DNA from: Pigmentibacter sp. JX0631 | GTDB taxonomy: Bacteria > Bdellovibrionota_B > Oligoflexia > Silvanigrellales > Silvanigrellaceae | NCBI RefSeq assembly: GCF_029873255.1 | Contig: NZ_CP123622.1 | Coordinates: 2,393,001 to 2,457,000, forward strand | DNA: 64,000 nt | Direction of reading: 5' to 3' | Part shown: in pieces, positions 1 to 9,717 of the stretch | Layout: each line of letters starts with the position of its first letter | Position numbering within the stretch: the first letter of the stretch is position 1 | The notes under the pieces: model-generated | Seen by the model: the letters and a program-made list of their open reading frames with translations, nothing else | Database searches by the model: none | Told to the model about the DNA's origin: nothing | Made by a program: the position numbers and the translations under genes

Positions 1-243
1 GATGCTAAAATTCATTTAGCAAATTCGTATTCAAAAGATATACTTGTAAAACAAATTGCACATCCCGTGTTATGGACACAAACTTTAAAAACGTTAAATT
101 CTAAATACGCAGATGCCCTTTGGATTGAAATTGGGCCTGGCAAAGTATTACAGGGATTAGCTAAAAAAACGCTGGAAAATTCTCAATGTTTTGGAACAAG
201 TGATCTCGATTCATTATTAAATATGATTCAAAATTTATCTTAA
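1..243 (+). CDS. fabD: Malonyl-CoA:ACP transacylase, C-terminal end (partial)
   Basis: This is the last 80 codons of a gene that starts before the window; TAA is at 241-243. The translation holds two hallmarks of the FabD C-terminus: a QIAHPVLWTQTL segment (family pattern Q.x.PV.W) and EIGPGKVLQGLAKK (family pattern E.GPG.VL.GL.K). FabD moves malonyl groups from CoA to acyl carrier protein in the cytoplasm to feed fatty-acid elongation. The gene lies 21 bases before map, probably in one transcript. The acyl carrier protein gene itself is about 30 kb away at 30190. The active-site Ser and His lie outside the window, so catalytic competence cannot be judged. Confidence 0.85.
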   Translation, partial: DAKIHLANSYSKDILVKQIAHPVLWTQTLKTLNSKYADALWIEIGPGKVLQGLAKKTLENSQCFGTSDLDSLLNMIQNLS

Positions 244-264
244 TTTATTTGGAGTAGTTATTCA

Positions 265-1089
265 GTGCCTAAGTTAAAATCTCAAGATGACATTCTAAAA
301 ATGCGCGCTGCCGGGAAACTTGCGGCACAGACATTGCGCTATGCTGGTGAATTAGTGAAGCCAGGAATTAGTACAGAAGTAATTAATCAAGCAGTTCACA
401 ATTTTATAGTAGAGCATGGAGCATATCCTAGTCCCTTAAATTATAAGGGTTATCCAAAATCTGTTTGCACTAGTATTAATGATGTTATTTGTCACGGTAT
501 TCCTAGTGAAAAAGAAATTCTGCAAGAAGGAGATATTGTTAATATTGATGTCACTGTAACTTTAGAAGGATATTTTGGAGATTGTTCAAGAACTTTCTTT
601 GTAGGAGAGCATATCCCAGATGAAAGGATTAAGGTAACAGAAGTTGCGGAAGAAAGCTTAGTACGTGGTATTTTAGCTGCAAAACATGGAAATAGACTTG
701 GTGATGTCGGTTCGGCTATTCAAACTTATGCAGAAAAAGAAGGTTGTAGTGTTGTTCGTGATTTTGTCGGACATGGAATTGGCAAAGTCTTTCATGAACC
801 CGACTTACAAGTACCGCATTATGGAAAATCAGGAACAGGTCTAAAAATTGTACGCGGTATGATATTTACTATTGAGCCTATGATTAATGCAGGTGATTGG
901 CGAATGAAAATGCTCAAAGATGGTTGGACTGCAAAAACCATTGATGGAAAAGCTTCGGCGCAGTTTGAGCATACAATTGCTATTGTAGGTGATGGAATTG
1001 AAATTTTAACCGCTTTAGAAGATGATCCAATTGCGATTAAAGTAAAAAAACTAGGTGGAACTGTTTTATGGCCTGAATTAAAGGCTTAA
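265..1089 (+). CDS. map: Type I methionine aminopeptidase
   Basis: Removes the initiator methionine from nascent cytoplasmic proteins. All expected catalytic residues are visible: His77 (in CHGIP), the metal ligands Asp95, Asp106, His170, Glu204 and Glu235, and His177 (in VFHEPD). The length of 274 residues is slightly above the roughly 250-265 usual for the bacterial single-domain form, with a short extra C-terminal tail. The start is GTG at 265, with GGAG at 251-254 as ribosome binding site. It follows fabD and is followed four bases later by a RibD-like reductase, so the three are likely co-transcribed. Confidence 0.95.
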   Translation: MPKLKSQDDILKMRAAGKLAAQTLRYAGELVKPGISTEVINQAVHNFIVEHGAYPSPLNYKGYPKSVCTSINDVICHGIPSEKEILQEGDIVNIDVTVTLEGYFGDCSRTFFVGEHIPDERIKVTEVAEESLVRGILAAKHGNRLGDVGSAIQTYAEKEGCSVVRDFVGHGIGKVFHEPDLQVPHYGKSGTGLKIVRGMIFTIEPMINAGDWRMKMLKDGWTAKTIDGKASAQFEHTIAIVGDGIEILTALEDDPIAIKVKKLGGTVLWPELKA

Positions 1090-1093
1090 TAAT

Positions 1094-1777
1094 TTGCAAA
1101 ATTTCATTCTTTCACAAATTAATATTACAAATATTATGGCTATCTCTGTTGATGGAAAAATTGCAAGCCACTCTTTTGAATCTACATCAGAAAGAAATCA
1201 AATTGGGATGCTCTGTACTGCCGATTTTCAAAGATTGAAAGAAGCAGTGGCTTTTAATGATTGTGTATTTATTAGTTCAAAAAGTATTGAAGTTGAAAAA
1301 GGTGCTTTTAGAGTTCACAAAAGTTCAAAAAACAGAAAAGAACCAGATTGGATCGTTTTTACTTTATCAGGAATATGTAATTTTTCCCATCCTTTTTGGA
1401 GTCAAGCAGGAATTCCAAAAGCATTATTTCATGTTTTAGATTTTAATATTAACGCTCTTCCTGCTTTATCCATTAATGAAATTATTCTAAATAATGAAAA
1501 AATTACTTTGTACAAAGGAAATATTCCAGGATTACTAGAATATCTTGTAAAAAATAAGAAAACAAAATATGCATTACTTGGTGGTGGAAAGTTAAATGCT
1601 TCTTTTTGGGAGCAAAATTTAGTAAATCATCTATTCCTAACTTTAAGCCCCATGTTATTTGGAAAATTAGATCTTCCATCGTTAGTTTCTTCTTCGCACC
1701 TTCTTTTAAAGAAACTAAAATGTGAAAGTATTGCCCAATCTGGTGATTTTATTTTTATTGACTATAAGGTGCTTTAG
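1094..1777 (+). CDS. RibD C-terminal-domain (dihydrofolate-reductase-fold) reductase
   Basis: A 227-residue stand-alone reductase domain of the RibD_C family, without the N-terminal deaminase domain of bifunctional RibD. Family marks are MAISVDGKIAS near residue 15 (compare xxSLDGKIA) and the nucleotide-binding LLGGGKLNASFW segment near residue 157, followed by LTLSPMLFG. Members reduce ribosylaminopyrimidine in riboflavin synthesis, or related pyrimidines and pterins. Riboflavin synthase (ribE) lies at 32833 in this window but not next to it, so the exact substrate is unproven. The TTG start at 1094 keeps the strand before SVDGKIA. ATG at 1136 would remove it and is less likely. Confidence 0.72.
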   Translation: MQNFILSQINITNIMAISVDGKIASHSFESTSERNQIGMLCTADFQRLKEAVAFNDCVFISSKSIEVEKGAFRVHKSSKNRKEPDWIVFTLSGICNFSHPFWSQAGIPKALFHVLDFNINALPALSINEIILNNEKITLYKGNIPGLLEYLVKNKKTKYALLGGGKLNASFWEQNLVNHLFLTLSPMLFGKLDLPSLVSSSHLLLKKLKCESIAQSGDFIFIDYKVL

Positions 1778-1801
1778 TTGCATTTATAGGATGAAAGTAA
1801 T

Positions 1802-3055
1802 ATGGAAAATAGTACAATTAGTAAAAATATTGAAATAAAAAATTATGAGTTTAGTAAATTTCAAAGAATTGTTTTTATTTTTACTATAATTATTATTTGT
1901 GCGATTGGATTTGTAGCTTCAGATATATATCTCCCTTCACTTCCAGCTATTGCTGAATACTTTAAAATTGAAGCTTATTGGGCTCAATATACGATGACCG
2001 CTTTTTTAATCGCTATGGCATTTTGTCAAGTATTCTGCGGAGCGCTTTCTGATAAATTTGGACGAAAAAAAATTTTAATTATTTTTATGATAATTTTTAT
2101 TTTAGCATCTTTAGGTTGTTATTTATCACAAAATATATATCAGCTCATTCTTTTTAGAATATTTCAGGCTTTAGGGGCTTGTGCTGGGATGACTATTGGT
2201 CAGGCAATTGTAGCAGATTTATTTAATGCAAAAGATATGGCTAAAATTTTGTCTATAACTATACCTTTAGTTGCTTTTTCTCCAGCTATTGCGCCAGTTG
2301 TTGGCGGGTATATTGAAACAATTTATAATTGGCAGACAAATTTTTTAATTTTGGCTGGTTATGGAGTTTTTATTATAATTTTATTAGTCTTACCAATTAT
2401 TCCTGCTAGTAAAAAACAAATTCATTCCTCAGAAATAAAAACATTTGATTCCAAAACTTTATTTAAAATTATTACTAACAGAAAATTTTTCGCACTTGCC
2501 TTTTTTATGAAAGTATCAAATGCATCTTACTTTTCTTTCTTAGCAGCAAGTCCATTTTTATTGAAGAAGTTTGGTTATTCTCCTACGGTGGTAGGTTATG
2601 CTTTTTGTGCAGCTTCTTTTCCTTATATGTTTGCATCGCTGTTAGGAAGAAGACTTTCGATTAAAAAAACTAGTTTTCAAATAATATTTATAGGCTTGCT
2701 CTTAAATTTATTAGGAGCTTCTCTTCTTATTATTCATTATTTCCTCCATTGGGAGCATTTACTGGCTTTAATGATTCCTGTTTTTGTTATTACTATAGGA
2801 AATGGATTGCTGATGCCTTTTTCTTCTGCAAATGCCATTTCATTATTTCCGAAACACGCGGGAATGGTTACTGGTACCATTGGATCTATTCAACTCACTG
2901 CAGCAGGTATTGCTACAGGAATTATTGGCTTAATAGAAAATGGTACTCTTTTACCTATTGGTCTTTTTATTTTGATAATTGCTATAATTGCAATATTTAT
3001 CTTCTTGTCCACTTTTCAACTTACTAAACAATTAAACGGATCTGTTAACATATAG
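1802..3055 (+). CDS. Bcr/CflA-family MFS drug-efflux transporter
   Basis: An inner-membrane protein of 417 residues with about 12 hydrophobic helices. The first helix is followed by ASDIYLPSLPAIAEYF, typical of the Bcr/CflA (DHA1) drug:H+ antiporters. The loop after helix 2 carries the MFS motif A as GALSDKFGRKK. Bcr/CflA proteins export bicyclomycin, chloramphenicol or other small molecules using the proton gradient; the substrate here cannot be told from sequence. It follows the RibD-like gene by 24 bases, so it could share its transcript. The start is ATG at 1802 with a GGA-containing ribosome binding site. Confidence 0.85.
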   Translation: MENSTISKNIEIKNYEFSKFQRIVFIFTIIIICAIGFVASDIYLPSLPAIAEYFKIEAYWAQYTMTAFLIAMAFCQVFCGALSDKFGRKKILIIFMIIFILASLGCYLSQNIYQLILFRIFQALGACAGMTIGQAIVADLFNAKDMAKILSITIPLVAFSPAIAPVVGGYIETIYNWQTNFLILAGYGVFIIILLVLPIIPASKKQIHSSEIKTFDSKTLFKIITNRKFFALAFFMKVSNASYFSFLAASPFLLKKFGYSPTVVGYAFCAASFPYMFASLLGRRLSIKKTSFQIIFIGLLLNLLGASLLIIHYFLHWEHLLALMIPVFVITIGNGLLMPFSSANAISLFPKHAGMVTGTIGSIQLTAAGIATGIIGLIENGTLLPIGLFILIIAIIAIFIFLSTFQLTKQLNGSVNI

Positions 3056-3235
3056 GAAAATATATATTATTAGCTCTTTTTTTAAATAAATTTAATTATT
3101 ATAAAAAAAAATAAGTTACTATTTGTCTAATTAACAAAACTTTTATAAGTAAAATTTGACTTTATTCTTTTTCTAAAACAAATTCTACCAGGCTGCTTTT
3201 GCAGTAAACTTAAGTAATCTAATTAAGGCAAAACT

Positions 3236-4750
3236 ATGTATAATCTTAAACTTATTTTATGCTTTGCTTTTATTAATTGCTTTGCGTTAGCTAAACAGGA
3301 AGACAAAAAAAAACTTATTTACTATTGTGGCAATAGAGCAGATATGCCTTGGGATGAGAATTCTGATTTAGCTTGTAGTGGAAGTTTTTATCCTGCAGTT
3401 CTAGATTCATTATTTTATATTGATCACAATGCAGAATTAAAATCTGACATATTAGATGCCTTTCGTTGGGATTATAAAAATAAATATTATAAATTGAAAT
3501 TGAAAGATAATCTTTATTTTCACAATAAAAGAAAAGTTACTGCAAAAGATTTAGAGTTTAGTATTTTAAGATATTTTTTTGTATTTAAACCAAGCATAGG
3601 AAACACCTTTCATTTAAATATTAAAGGAACAAAAAAAATAATTAAAGGACAAAGATTTCAGTCAGGGTTGGTTGAAGGTGTAAAAATTCTAGATGATCTG
3701 ACTATAGCATTAATACCTGCAAAAGAAAATCCATCCTTTTTATATACATTTACGCATTTTTCTTTTGCATTGGTTCCTAAAGAGGAATTAAAAGATGATT
3801 ATATTACTTGGAAAAATTGGCCTATAGGTTTAGGTGCTTATAAAGTAACTGATTTTAATAAAGATGATAAATCAGTTACTTTATTATTAAATAATAAAAA
3901 AAATTATCCTAATGCAGCAGAAGAAATATTATTTCAACAGGAAAGAAAAATTGAACCAGATATTACAATAAAAGATTTTATTGCTGCAAAAAATCATAAG
4001 TATGTAAAAGAAAGACTTTTAGTACCAATGTATAGAAGAGTAATAGAATTTAATTTCAATTCAGAATACGGCCGCTCAAAAGAATTTAGAAGAGCAATCG
4101 CTTTGGCAATTTCAAGAGAGGAAATGGTTAAAAAAACTTATATTCCAACAAACCCTTTATATGAAATTTTACTATCTTCAAGTCTTGGAAGAATAAATAT
4201 AAAAGAAAGTCAAAACATATTAGAAGCTAAAAAAGTGATAAAATTAATTACAAAAAATAAAAAAAATGTATTTTTGATACCATTTTCTGAAGATATTTCA
4301 TATTTAGGCCATGAATATAGATATATTTTAAAAAAGCAACTTGAAAATGTAGGAATTAATATATTATTCATAGAAAACAATAAAAATATTTGGGATCCAT
4401 TTACTATTGAATTTTTAAATGCACCGTTCTATATTCATTCCACTGAGGGTGATTATTATGATCCTATTTTAAACTTTACTAAATATAAAAAAGGATCTCC
4501 TGCACAAAACGCTTTTTTGAAGGATGACCTTATTGAAGTATTACTAGAAGAAACAAAAGAAGCTCCAAGTAGAGATATTTTAAATGAAAGGTTGAAAAAT
4601 ATTTCCAGATACTTTTACGAGCAAAGGATACTAATTCCATTATTTGAAATTCCGAGTATTGTTTACTATAAGAAAGAGAAGATTAAATCGATTGGAAGGC
4701 AATTTGGAGGAATAACTCTCTATTTACAAAATATTGAAGTTAAGAAGTAA
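3236..4750 (+). CDS. ABC-type peptide-binding protein, SBP family 5, orphan
   Basis: A 504-residue extracytoplasmic solute-binding protein of the OppA/DppA family (SBP_bac_5). Residues 1-19 form a signal peptide ending in ALA, and there is no lipobox. Family features are a Y.A.L.SLFYID segment near residue 56, WDYKNKYYKLKLKDNLYFHNKRKVTAKDLEFSI near residues 80-110 (given here in outline only) and a C-terminal lobe ending in GGITLYLQNI. No permease or ATPase gene is nearby. The next gene, 23 bases downstream, is a membrane hybrid histidine kinase, so this protein may present a ligand to the kinase rather than serve import. That role is inference from adjacency. Confidence 0.83.
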   Translation: MYNLKLILCFAFINCFALAKQEDKKKLIYYCGNRADMPWDENSDLACSGSFYPAVLDSLFYIDHNAELKSDILDAFRWDYKNKYYKLKLKDNLYFHNKRKVTAKDLEFSILRYFFVFKPSIGNTFHLNIKGTKKIIKGQRFQSGLVEGVKILDDLTIALIPAKENPSFLYTFTHFSFALVPKEELKDDYITWKNWPIGLGAYKVTDFNKDDKSVTLLLNNKKNYPNAAEEILFQQERKIEPDITIKDFIAAKNHKYVKERLLVPMYRRVIEFNFNSEYGRSKEFRRAIALAISREEMVKKTYIPTNPLYEILLSSSLGRINIKESQNILEAKKVIKLITKNKKNVFLIPFSEDISYLGHEYRYILKKQLENVGINILFIENNKNIWDPFTIEFLNAPFYIHSTEGDYYDPILNFTKYKKGSPAQNAFLKDDLIEVLLEETKEAPSRDILNERLKNISRYFYEQRILIPLFEIPSIVYYKKEKIKSIGRQFGGITLYLQNIEVKK

Positions 4751-4773
4751 TTATAATTTTTTAGGAAATTAAC

Positions 4774-7185
4774 TTGAAGTTGAGACCTATTTCAGAAGAA
4801 ATATTAAAGCGTTCTGCTAGAAAAGGATTGATTTTTTCTGTCGTATCTTTTTGTATAATTTTGATTATCTTATCTTTGTATGCATATGATGTTTATTTTG
4901 GTAGAACTCAAAAATTAGTAAGAGGTTATGTTCCTGAAATTTCTTCAGCCCTTATTTTTGGTGATGTTTTATTTGTAAAAAAAATGATTTCTTCTATTGA
5001 AAAAAGTTTGTATTTCTCAACAATTTATATTTACGACCAAGTTGATGATAAATTATTGCTTTTCAATGGTGAATCTCTCTCTTTAAAAAGTAAGCTTGTT
5101 ATAAACAAAAAGTATTCACTAATCTTTCGAAATGGAGAAATATATTTTTTAACTACCCTACCAATGCAGGGAAAAGATATAGAAAATATATTAAGCATAA
5201 CTTTTATCCAAAAAATAAATTATTTTTTAAATTTTCTTATTTTATTTTTAGTAATTCTTTTCCCTGTTTTAACATTTCTTTATGTCAGAAGACAAAGTAA
5301 AAAAAATTATGAAGAAATGTTTATTCCAATTATGACTCTTTCTGAAAATTTAAAAGGTATATCTACAAGTAAGGAACAATATGAAAAATTTGTTAATTAC
5401 TTGGAACTTGACTTGATTTATAAAAATATTAATTCAGTTTACTTAGAATTGAATAATGCGCAAGAACAACTAAAACAAATGCATATGATGCGAGCTATTT
5501 CAAATACAATCCAAATGTTAGCACATGATTTAAGACACCCATTTGCCCATATTAAAAATGCTTTGCATGTGATGTTAAGACTTTCAAGTTATGATGAAAT
5601 TCGTCAATATATAAAAGATACTGGGAGAGCTATTGAAAAAGATATTATGAAAGTTGAAAATATGTTATCTGATCTCCTTCATTTTCGCACTGAAGGACAG
5701 CCTAATATTGTTGAAACTAGTTTTTATAAATTAATTTATTCAGTTGTTAAAAATTGTTTTGAGGTACAAAATAAAACTAATATTGAGCTTCTATATGATT
5801 TCAAGCATCAATATTTTGTAAATGTAGATATTCAGAAAATGGAAAGAGTTTTATCCAATATTATTACTAATGCAATAGAAGCAATGAATGGTAAAGGAGT
5901 CATTCAATTTTCAACAAGAGAGTATTTTGATTTAGGTCAATTATATATTGAGATTTGTATAGCCAATACAAATTCGTATATTGAAGAGGAATATAAAGAC
6001 AAAATATTTGATTTATTTTTTACTAAAGGTAAAAAAAGAGGTACTGGTATTGGATTAGGAATTGCTAAAGAAATAGTGCAACAACATGGCGGTGATATAT
6101 TTTTTCAGTCATCAAAAAGTGATGGGGTAAAGTTCTTTATTAAAATACCGCACACGAAAAACCTAGTTTTAGACTGTAAAAATGACATTTTTTTTCCTTC
6201 TAATGCTCAATATTTTGAAAGTAATTTTGATTCCCATTATAATATATCTTTAATTGAGTATGAAAATAAATCTGATATTATTGAAAAAAATCTCTTAAAT
6301 GAGTTATCTGATTTTAATTTGAGCAAAAAATATAAAATACTTATTCTTGAAGATGATGAAGTTTACGTTAAGAATTTTTATACTTTAATTTCTAATGAAA
6401 ATTTAAGACAATATTTTGAATTATACTCTTATAGTAATTATGCAGAAGCGCATGCAGCATACTTTCAATTAAATCCAGAGTTTGTTATTTGTGATATAGA
6501 TTTAGGTTTAGAAGATTTAAATGGATTTGATTTCGTTTCAGAGTTAAGAAAAAATGGATCTTTAGCTAAAATTTGTATCCATACAAATAGGTTTTTTAAG
6601 TGTGATTTAGAAAAATCAATTTCTGTTAAATCCGATTTTTTTATTGCAAAACCAATGTCTAGATTTCAATTTCTAAAATTTTTATATTCATTGATAAATC
6701 CAAATTATTCCGAGAGTTCTTTTTTTACTTCTAGTGAAGAAAAAATTGAAATAACAGAACAAACAAATATAAATATCTTGCCACTTGGACAAAAAAATTT
6801 AGAGTTAATGAACGAAAGTATTATTATTTTTATTGATGATGAAGAGATTTATCATAAATTTTGGGAAATGAGTGTCAGTGACGCTAAAGTATTATGTTTT
6901 TCTGATCCTACTGCAGCAATAGAATATATTTTTTTAAATCCTCACATAAGTCCAAAAATAGTATGTGTTGTAGTCGATTATTATTATGATAATATCTGCA
7001 AAGATATTATTCAACTCGAATTTTTGGCAAAAATTAAAGAAATATTAGTAAATGCACCTGTGTTTGTTTCAACAAACGGAATTTTTGTTAATAATGAATT
7101 AGAATTATTTGATGGTGTGATTAAAAAAGAACCACACTCTTTATCTAAATTAAAAGAATTATTTAGGGAAAAATTTATCTCATAG
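4774..7185 (+). CDS. Membrane hybrid histidine kinase with two receiver domains
   Basis: An 803-residue inner-membrane sensor kinase. Transmembrane helices lie near residues 19-41 and 149-172, enclosing a roughly 105-residue periplasmic sensor region. A HisKA domain has the phospho-accepting His251 in LAHDLRHPF. The HATPase domain has the N box at Asn366 (NAIEAMNG), an FFTKGKKRGTGIGLG segment and the G box from Gly423. Receiver 1 has LEDDE, phospho-acceptor Asp574 (CDIDLG) and the conserved Lys in IAKPMS. Receiver 2 is more diverged, with FIDDEE, Asp735 (VVVDYYY) and IKKEP. The start is TTG at 4774 after AGGA. With no separate response regulator nearby, output probably passes to an unlinked phosphotransfer protein. 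The preceding peptide-binding protein is the likely sensory partner. Confidence 0.9.
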   Translation: MKLRPISEEILKRSARKGLIFSVVSFCIILIILSLYAYDVYFGRTQKLVRGYVPEISSALIFGDVLFVKKMISSIEKSLYFSTIYIYDQVDDKLLLFNGESLSLKSKLVINKKYSLIFRNGEIYFLTTLPMQGKDIENILSITFIQKINYFLNFLILFLVILFPVLTFLYVRRQSKKNYEEMFIPIMTLSENLKGISTSKEQYEKFVNYLELDLIYKNINSVYLELNNAQEQLKQMHMMRAISNTIQMLAHDLRHPFAHIKNALHVMLRLSSYDEIRQYIKDTGRAIEKDIMKVENMLSDLLHFRTEGQPNIVETSFYKLIYSVVKNCFEVQNKTNIELLYDFKHQYFVNVDIQKMERVLSNIITNAIEAMNGKGVIQFSTREYFDLGQLYIEICIANTNSYIEEEYKDKIFDLFFTKGKKRGTGIGLGIAKEIVQQHGGDIFFQSSKSDGVKFFIKIPHTKNLVLDCKNDIFFPSNAQYFESNFDSHYNISLIEYENKSDIIEKNLLNELSDFNLSKKYKILILEDDEVYVKNFYTLISNENLRQYFELYSYSNYAEAHAAYFQLNPEFVICDIDLGLEDLNGFDFVSELRKNGSLAKICIHTNRFFKCDLEKSISVKSDFFIAKPMSRFQFLKFLYSLINPNYSESSFFTSSEEKIEITEQTNINILPLGQKNLELMNESIIIFIDDEEIYHKFWEMSVSDAKVLCFSDPTAAIEYIFLNPHISPKIVCVVVDYYYDNICKDIIQLEFLAKIKEILVNAPVFVSTNGIFVNNELELFDGVIKKEPHSLSKLKELFREKFIS

Positions 7186-7294
7186 TGCAAATTTTATTCT
7201 GATATTATTTTAACTTTAGCAAAAAAATTCAGTGTTAGTATTATTTTTCTGAGCTAAAATTTTAATAAGTTAATTTTTTTAATAGGAAAAATTT

Positions 7295-8077
7295 ATGCTG
7301 AAAAACGTATATTCTCCCTTGTCTGGAGGGGTCTTACAAGAAAGAATGATGGAAATAATTTCTAATAATTTAGCAAATACAAACACAACCGCATTTAAAG
7401 AGGATGAAATTTGTTATCAAGCACAGGAGGCAAATCCTTGGCCTAGTTACGCAACACCGCATCCTCCAGCGCCATTTAAAATTAATATGCAGGAGCTTTG
7501 GCCCTTAAAAGGAAATGAGATGGCGTATGTAACTTTAAGCGAGATAAGAACGGCTCATTCTCAAGGTCCTATGATTAAAACGGGTAATTCAATGAATGTG
7601 GCAATACAAGGGGATGGTTTTTTTGAAGTGATGACCCCTTTTGGTGAAAGGCTTACTCGAGATGGGGGATTTAGTGTTAGTAATGATGGTATTTTAATTT
7701 CGAAAAGTGGAGCTGTTGTTCAAGGTGAAAACGGAGCCATTACAGGGTTGAATGGTAAAGATATTAGTATTCTTCCAACTGGCGAGATCTATGTAGGAAA
7801 AAAATTTATTGATAAATTAAAAGTAATAGCTTTTAAGGATGCAACACTTTTAGAAAGACTGGGTGAAAGTTTATGGATCCATAATGGTCCTCCTGAAAAT
7901 TTAAAAAAACCAGAAGGTGAAGTCACTCAAGGATATTTAGAAGGAAGTAATGTGAATCCTATGCGAAACTTAACAAATATGATTATTGCGCATAGAAGTT
8001 ATGAAGCTTTACAAAAAACTGTAAAATCGCATGACGAAACTATGCAAAATGCTAATAAAATTTCAGAAGTTCAGTAA
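7295..8077 (+). CDS. flgF: Flagellar basal-body rod protein, FlgF/FlgG family
   Basis: A 260-residue axial protein of the flagellar rod. The N-terminus carries the rod signature MMEIISNNLANTNTTAFK (compare L..ISNNLAN..T.GFK). The centre holds VAIQGDGFFEVMTPFGERLTRDG (FlgF/FlgG hypervariable-core entry, in outline). The C-terminus has EGSNVNPMRNLTNMI and AHRSYEALQKTVKSHD, matching the coiled-coil rod motif. The length suits FlgF or FlgG; without its neighbours the two are hard to separate, and FlgF is my preference. No other flagellar gene is in the window, so the gene sits apart from the main cluster. Confidence 0.78.
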   Translation: MLKNVYSPLSGGVLQERMMEIISNNLANTNTTAFKEDEICYQAQEANPWPSYATPHPPAPFKINMQELWPLKGNEMAYVTLSEIRTAHSQGPMIKTGNSMNVAIQGDGFFEVMTPFGERLTRDGGFSVSNDGILISKSGAVVQGENGAITGLNGKDISILPTGEIYVGKKFIDKLKVIAFKDATLLERLGESLWIHNGPPENLKKPEGEVTQGYLEGSNVNPMRNLTNMIIAHRSYEALQKTVKSHDETMQNANKISEVQ

Positions 8078-8246
8078 CAAATTGTCAAAATATGTGATAA
8101 TTTATAGTAAGAAAATCTTATATTTCCAAAAAGGTAACAATATTATTAATAAAATAAACAAATCCAAATTTTTTGAATATTTTGTTAACTTGAAATTCGA
8201 TCGTTATTAAGTTACAAGTATTTATTTATGAATTTGGAAGGTGTAA

Positions 8247-9710
8247 ATGAAAAAAAATAAACTCCAGAATCTTAATATTACAAATCCCCTAATGTTAGTA
8301 TTATTGGGACTTAATGTATGTTTCTCTCATAAAACTTTTTCACAAGAAAAAACGGAATCTACAGCCCCTGCAAAAAATTCAACTGTCCAATTTCAAGCAA
8401 GTTCTAATGCGAATGAAACCAGTCAGCCTGTTTTAAACTTAGAAGCTTCTATGAATATGGCTGAAGTTTATTCATTCAAAGCAAAAGTGGATCTCCAAGA
8501 ATTTTATATTGCTGAAGCAAAAGAAGATGCTGTGTTTCGTGGAATGTTGCCAACTGTTTCATTAAGTGGCAATTATATGCAAAATAGTAGTGATGTAAAT
8601 CCGCTTGTTGGAAATTCTGCAGCGATGGCTTACGGATTTCCTGATACTACTAGTTCAACTGGTACGTTATCTGTTTCCCAGCCAATTATAGGTTTATTGC
8701 CTATGTTTTATTCTCTGCAACAATCTTCAGCGCTTACTAGAGCTGCCCTGCAAACAAGAATTCAAAGTCGAATCGATGCTAGATTTTATGGTGCTCAAGC
8801 TTTTATCAATCTGCAAAAAGCAGATCAGCTTTTAAAAGCAGCTAAATCAGCCATGGAAGTTTCAGAAAAACAATTGAATGATGGAAATGCGCAGTTCAAT
8901 GCTGGAAGATTGACAAATGCTGATTTACTTAAATTTAAATTAGATTTTGAAAACTCAAAAACCAGTGTATTGCAAGCACAAACAACTTATAAAGTGGCTT
9001 TAATTACTCTTGCAGAAGCTATTGGTATAAAAAATAGTTCTGCTATTACAGTAACAAGTAGTGAAAAATCCGTGTGGGAAATGAAATCACAAAAACTGCC
9101 TTCATTAGAAAATATTTTATATCCAGGTCTTGCGAGAAGAAATGATCTTTTGGCAGCTAAAGAAAATGTTGAAGCAGCTAAACAAGGCAAAAATTATTCT
9201 TACACTAGTTACTTACCGTCACTTAATTTTGTTGCTAACTATACTAGAAATTTTATGGCAAAGGATGTAACAATAGCTGGGCAACCTTATAGTGCATCAA
9301 GTATTCAAGATCAGTTTAGTTATGGAATTCAACTTTCATGGGTAATACTTGATTGGGGTGTAAGACAAGCACAAATTAGTGGTGCTGTAGCTGCAGAGCA
9401 AAAAGCAAAATACAGTTTAGAAAATCTAAATTTAAATGCAAGAATTGATATAACTAATAGTTATTTACAATTGCAAAATGCTATTCAAGTACTAGATTCA
9501 GCAAAAGTTTCAGTCCAATATGCACAAGACGTTTATTCTCAAATGAAAGCGCGTTTTGACAATGGTCAAGTAACTGCTACCGATTTAATAACCGCAGCGA
9601 ATGATCAAACTAATGCCAGAGCAAATTTAGCGAATGCTAGAGGATCTTTGGATTTAGCGTGGATTACTTTTCAAAAAAGTACAGGTTCAAAGCTAACGTC
9701 ATTGAATTAA
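8247..9710 (+). CDS. TolC-family outer-membrane efflux channel
   Basis: A 487-residue outer-membrane protein. Residues 1-33 form a signal peptide (hydrophobic LMLVLLGLNVCF, cut near FSQ). Two OEP repeats follow, visible as the paired long helical segments near residues 180-250 and 390-470 (ARFDNGQVTATDLITAAND matches the family pattern ...G..s..dll.a...). TolC homologues form trimeric tunnels for tripartite export pumps or type I secretion. No membrane-fusion protein or inner-membrane pump is adjacent, so partners must be elsewhere. The ribosome binding site GGAAGG precedes ATG at 8247. An imperfect inverted repeat near 8181-8216 (TAACTT and AAGTTA arms) in the upstream region could be an operator, but this is weak. 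Confidence 0.88.
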   Translation: MKKNKLQNLNITNPLMLVLLGLNVCFSHKTFSQEKTESTAPAKNSTVQFQASSNANETSQPVLNLEASMNMAEVYSFKAKVDLQEFYIAEAKEDAVFRGMLPTVSLSGNYMQNSSDVNPLVGNSAAMAYGFPDTTSSTGTLSVSQPIIGLLPMFYSLQQSSALTRAALQTRIQSRIDARFYGAQAFINLQKADQLLKAAKSAMEVSEKQLNDGNAQFNAGRLTNADLLKFKLDFENSKTSVLQAQTTYKVALITLAEAIGIKNSSAITVTSSEKSVWEMKSQKLPSLENILYPGLARRNDLLAAKENVEAAKQGKNYSYTSYLPSLNFVANYTRNFMAKDVTIAGQPYSASSIQDQFSYGIQLSWVILDWGVRQAQISGAVAAEQKAKYSLENLNLNARIDITNSYLQLQNAIQVLDSAKVSVQYAQDVYSQMKARFDNGQVTATDLITAANDQTNARANLANARGSLDLAWITFQKSTGSKLTSLN

Positions 9711-9717
9711 AAAAAAA

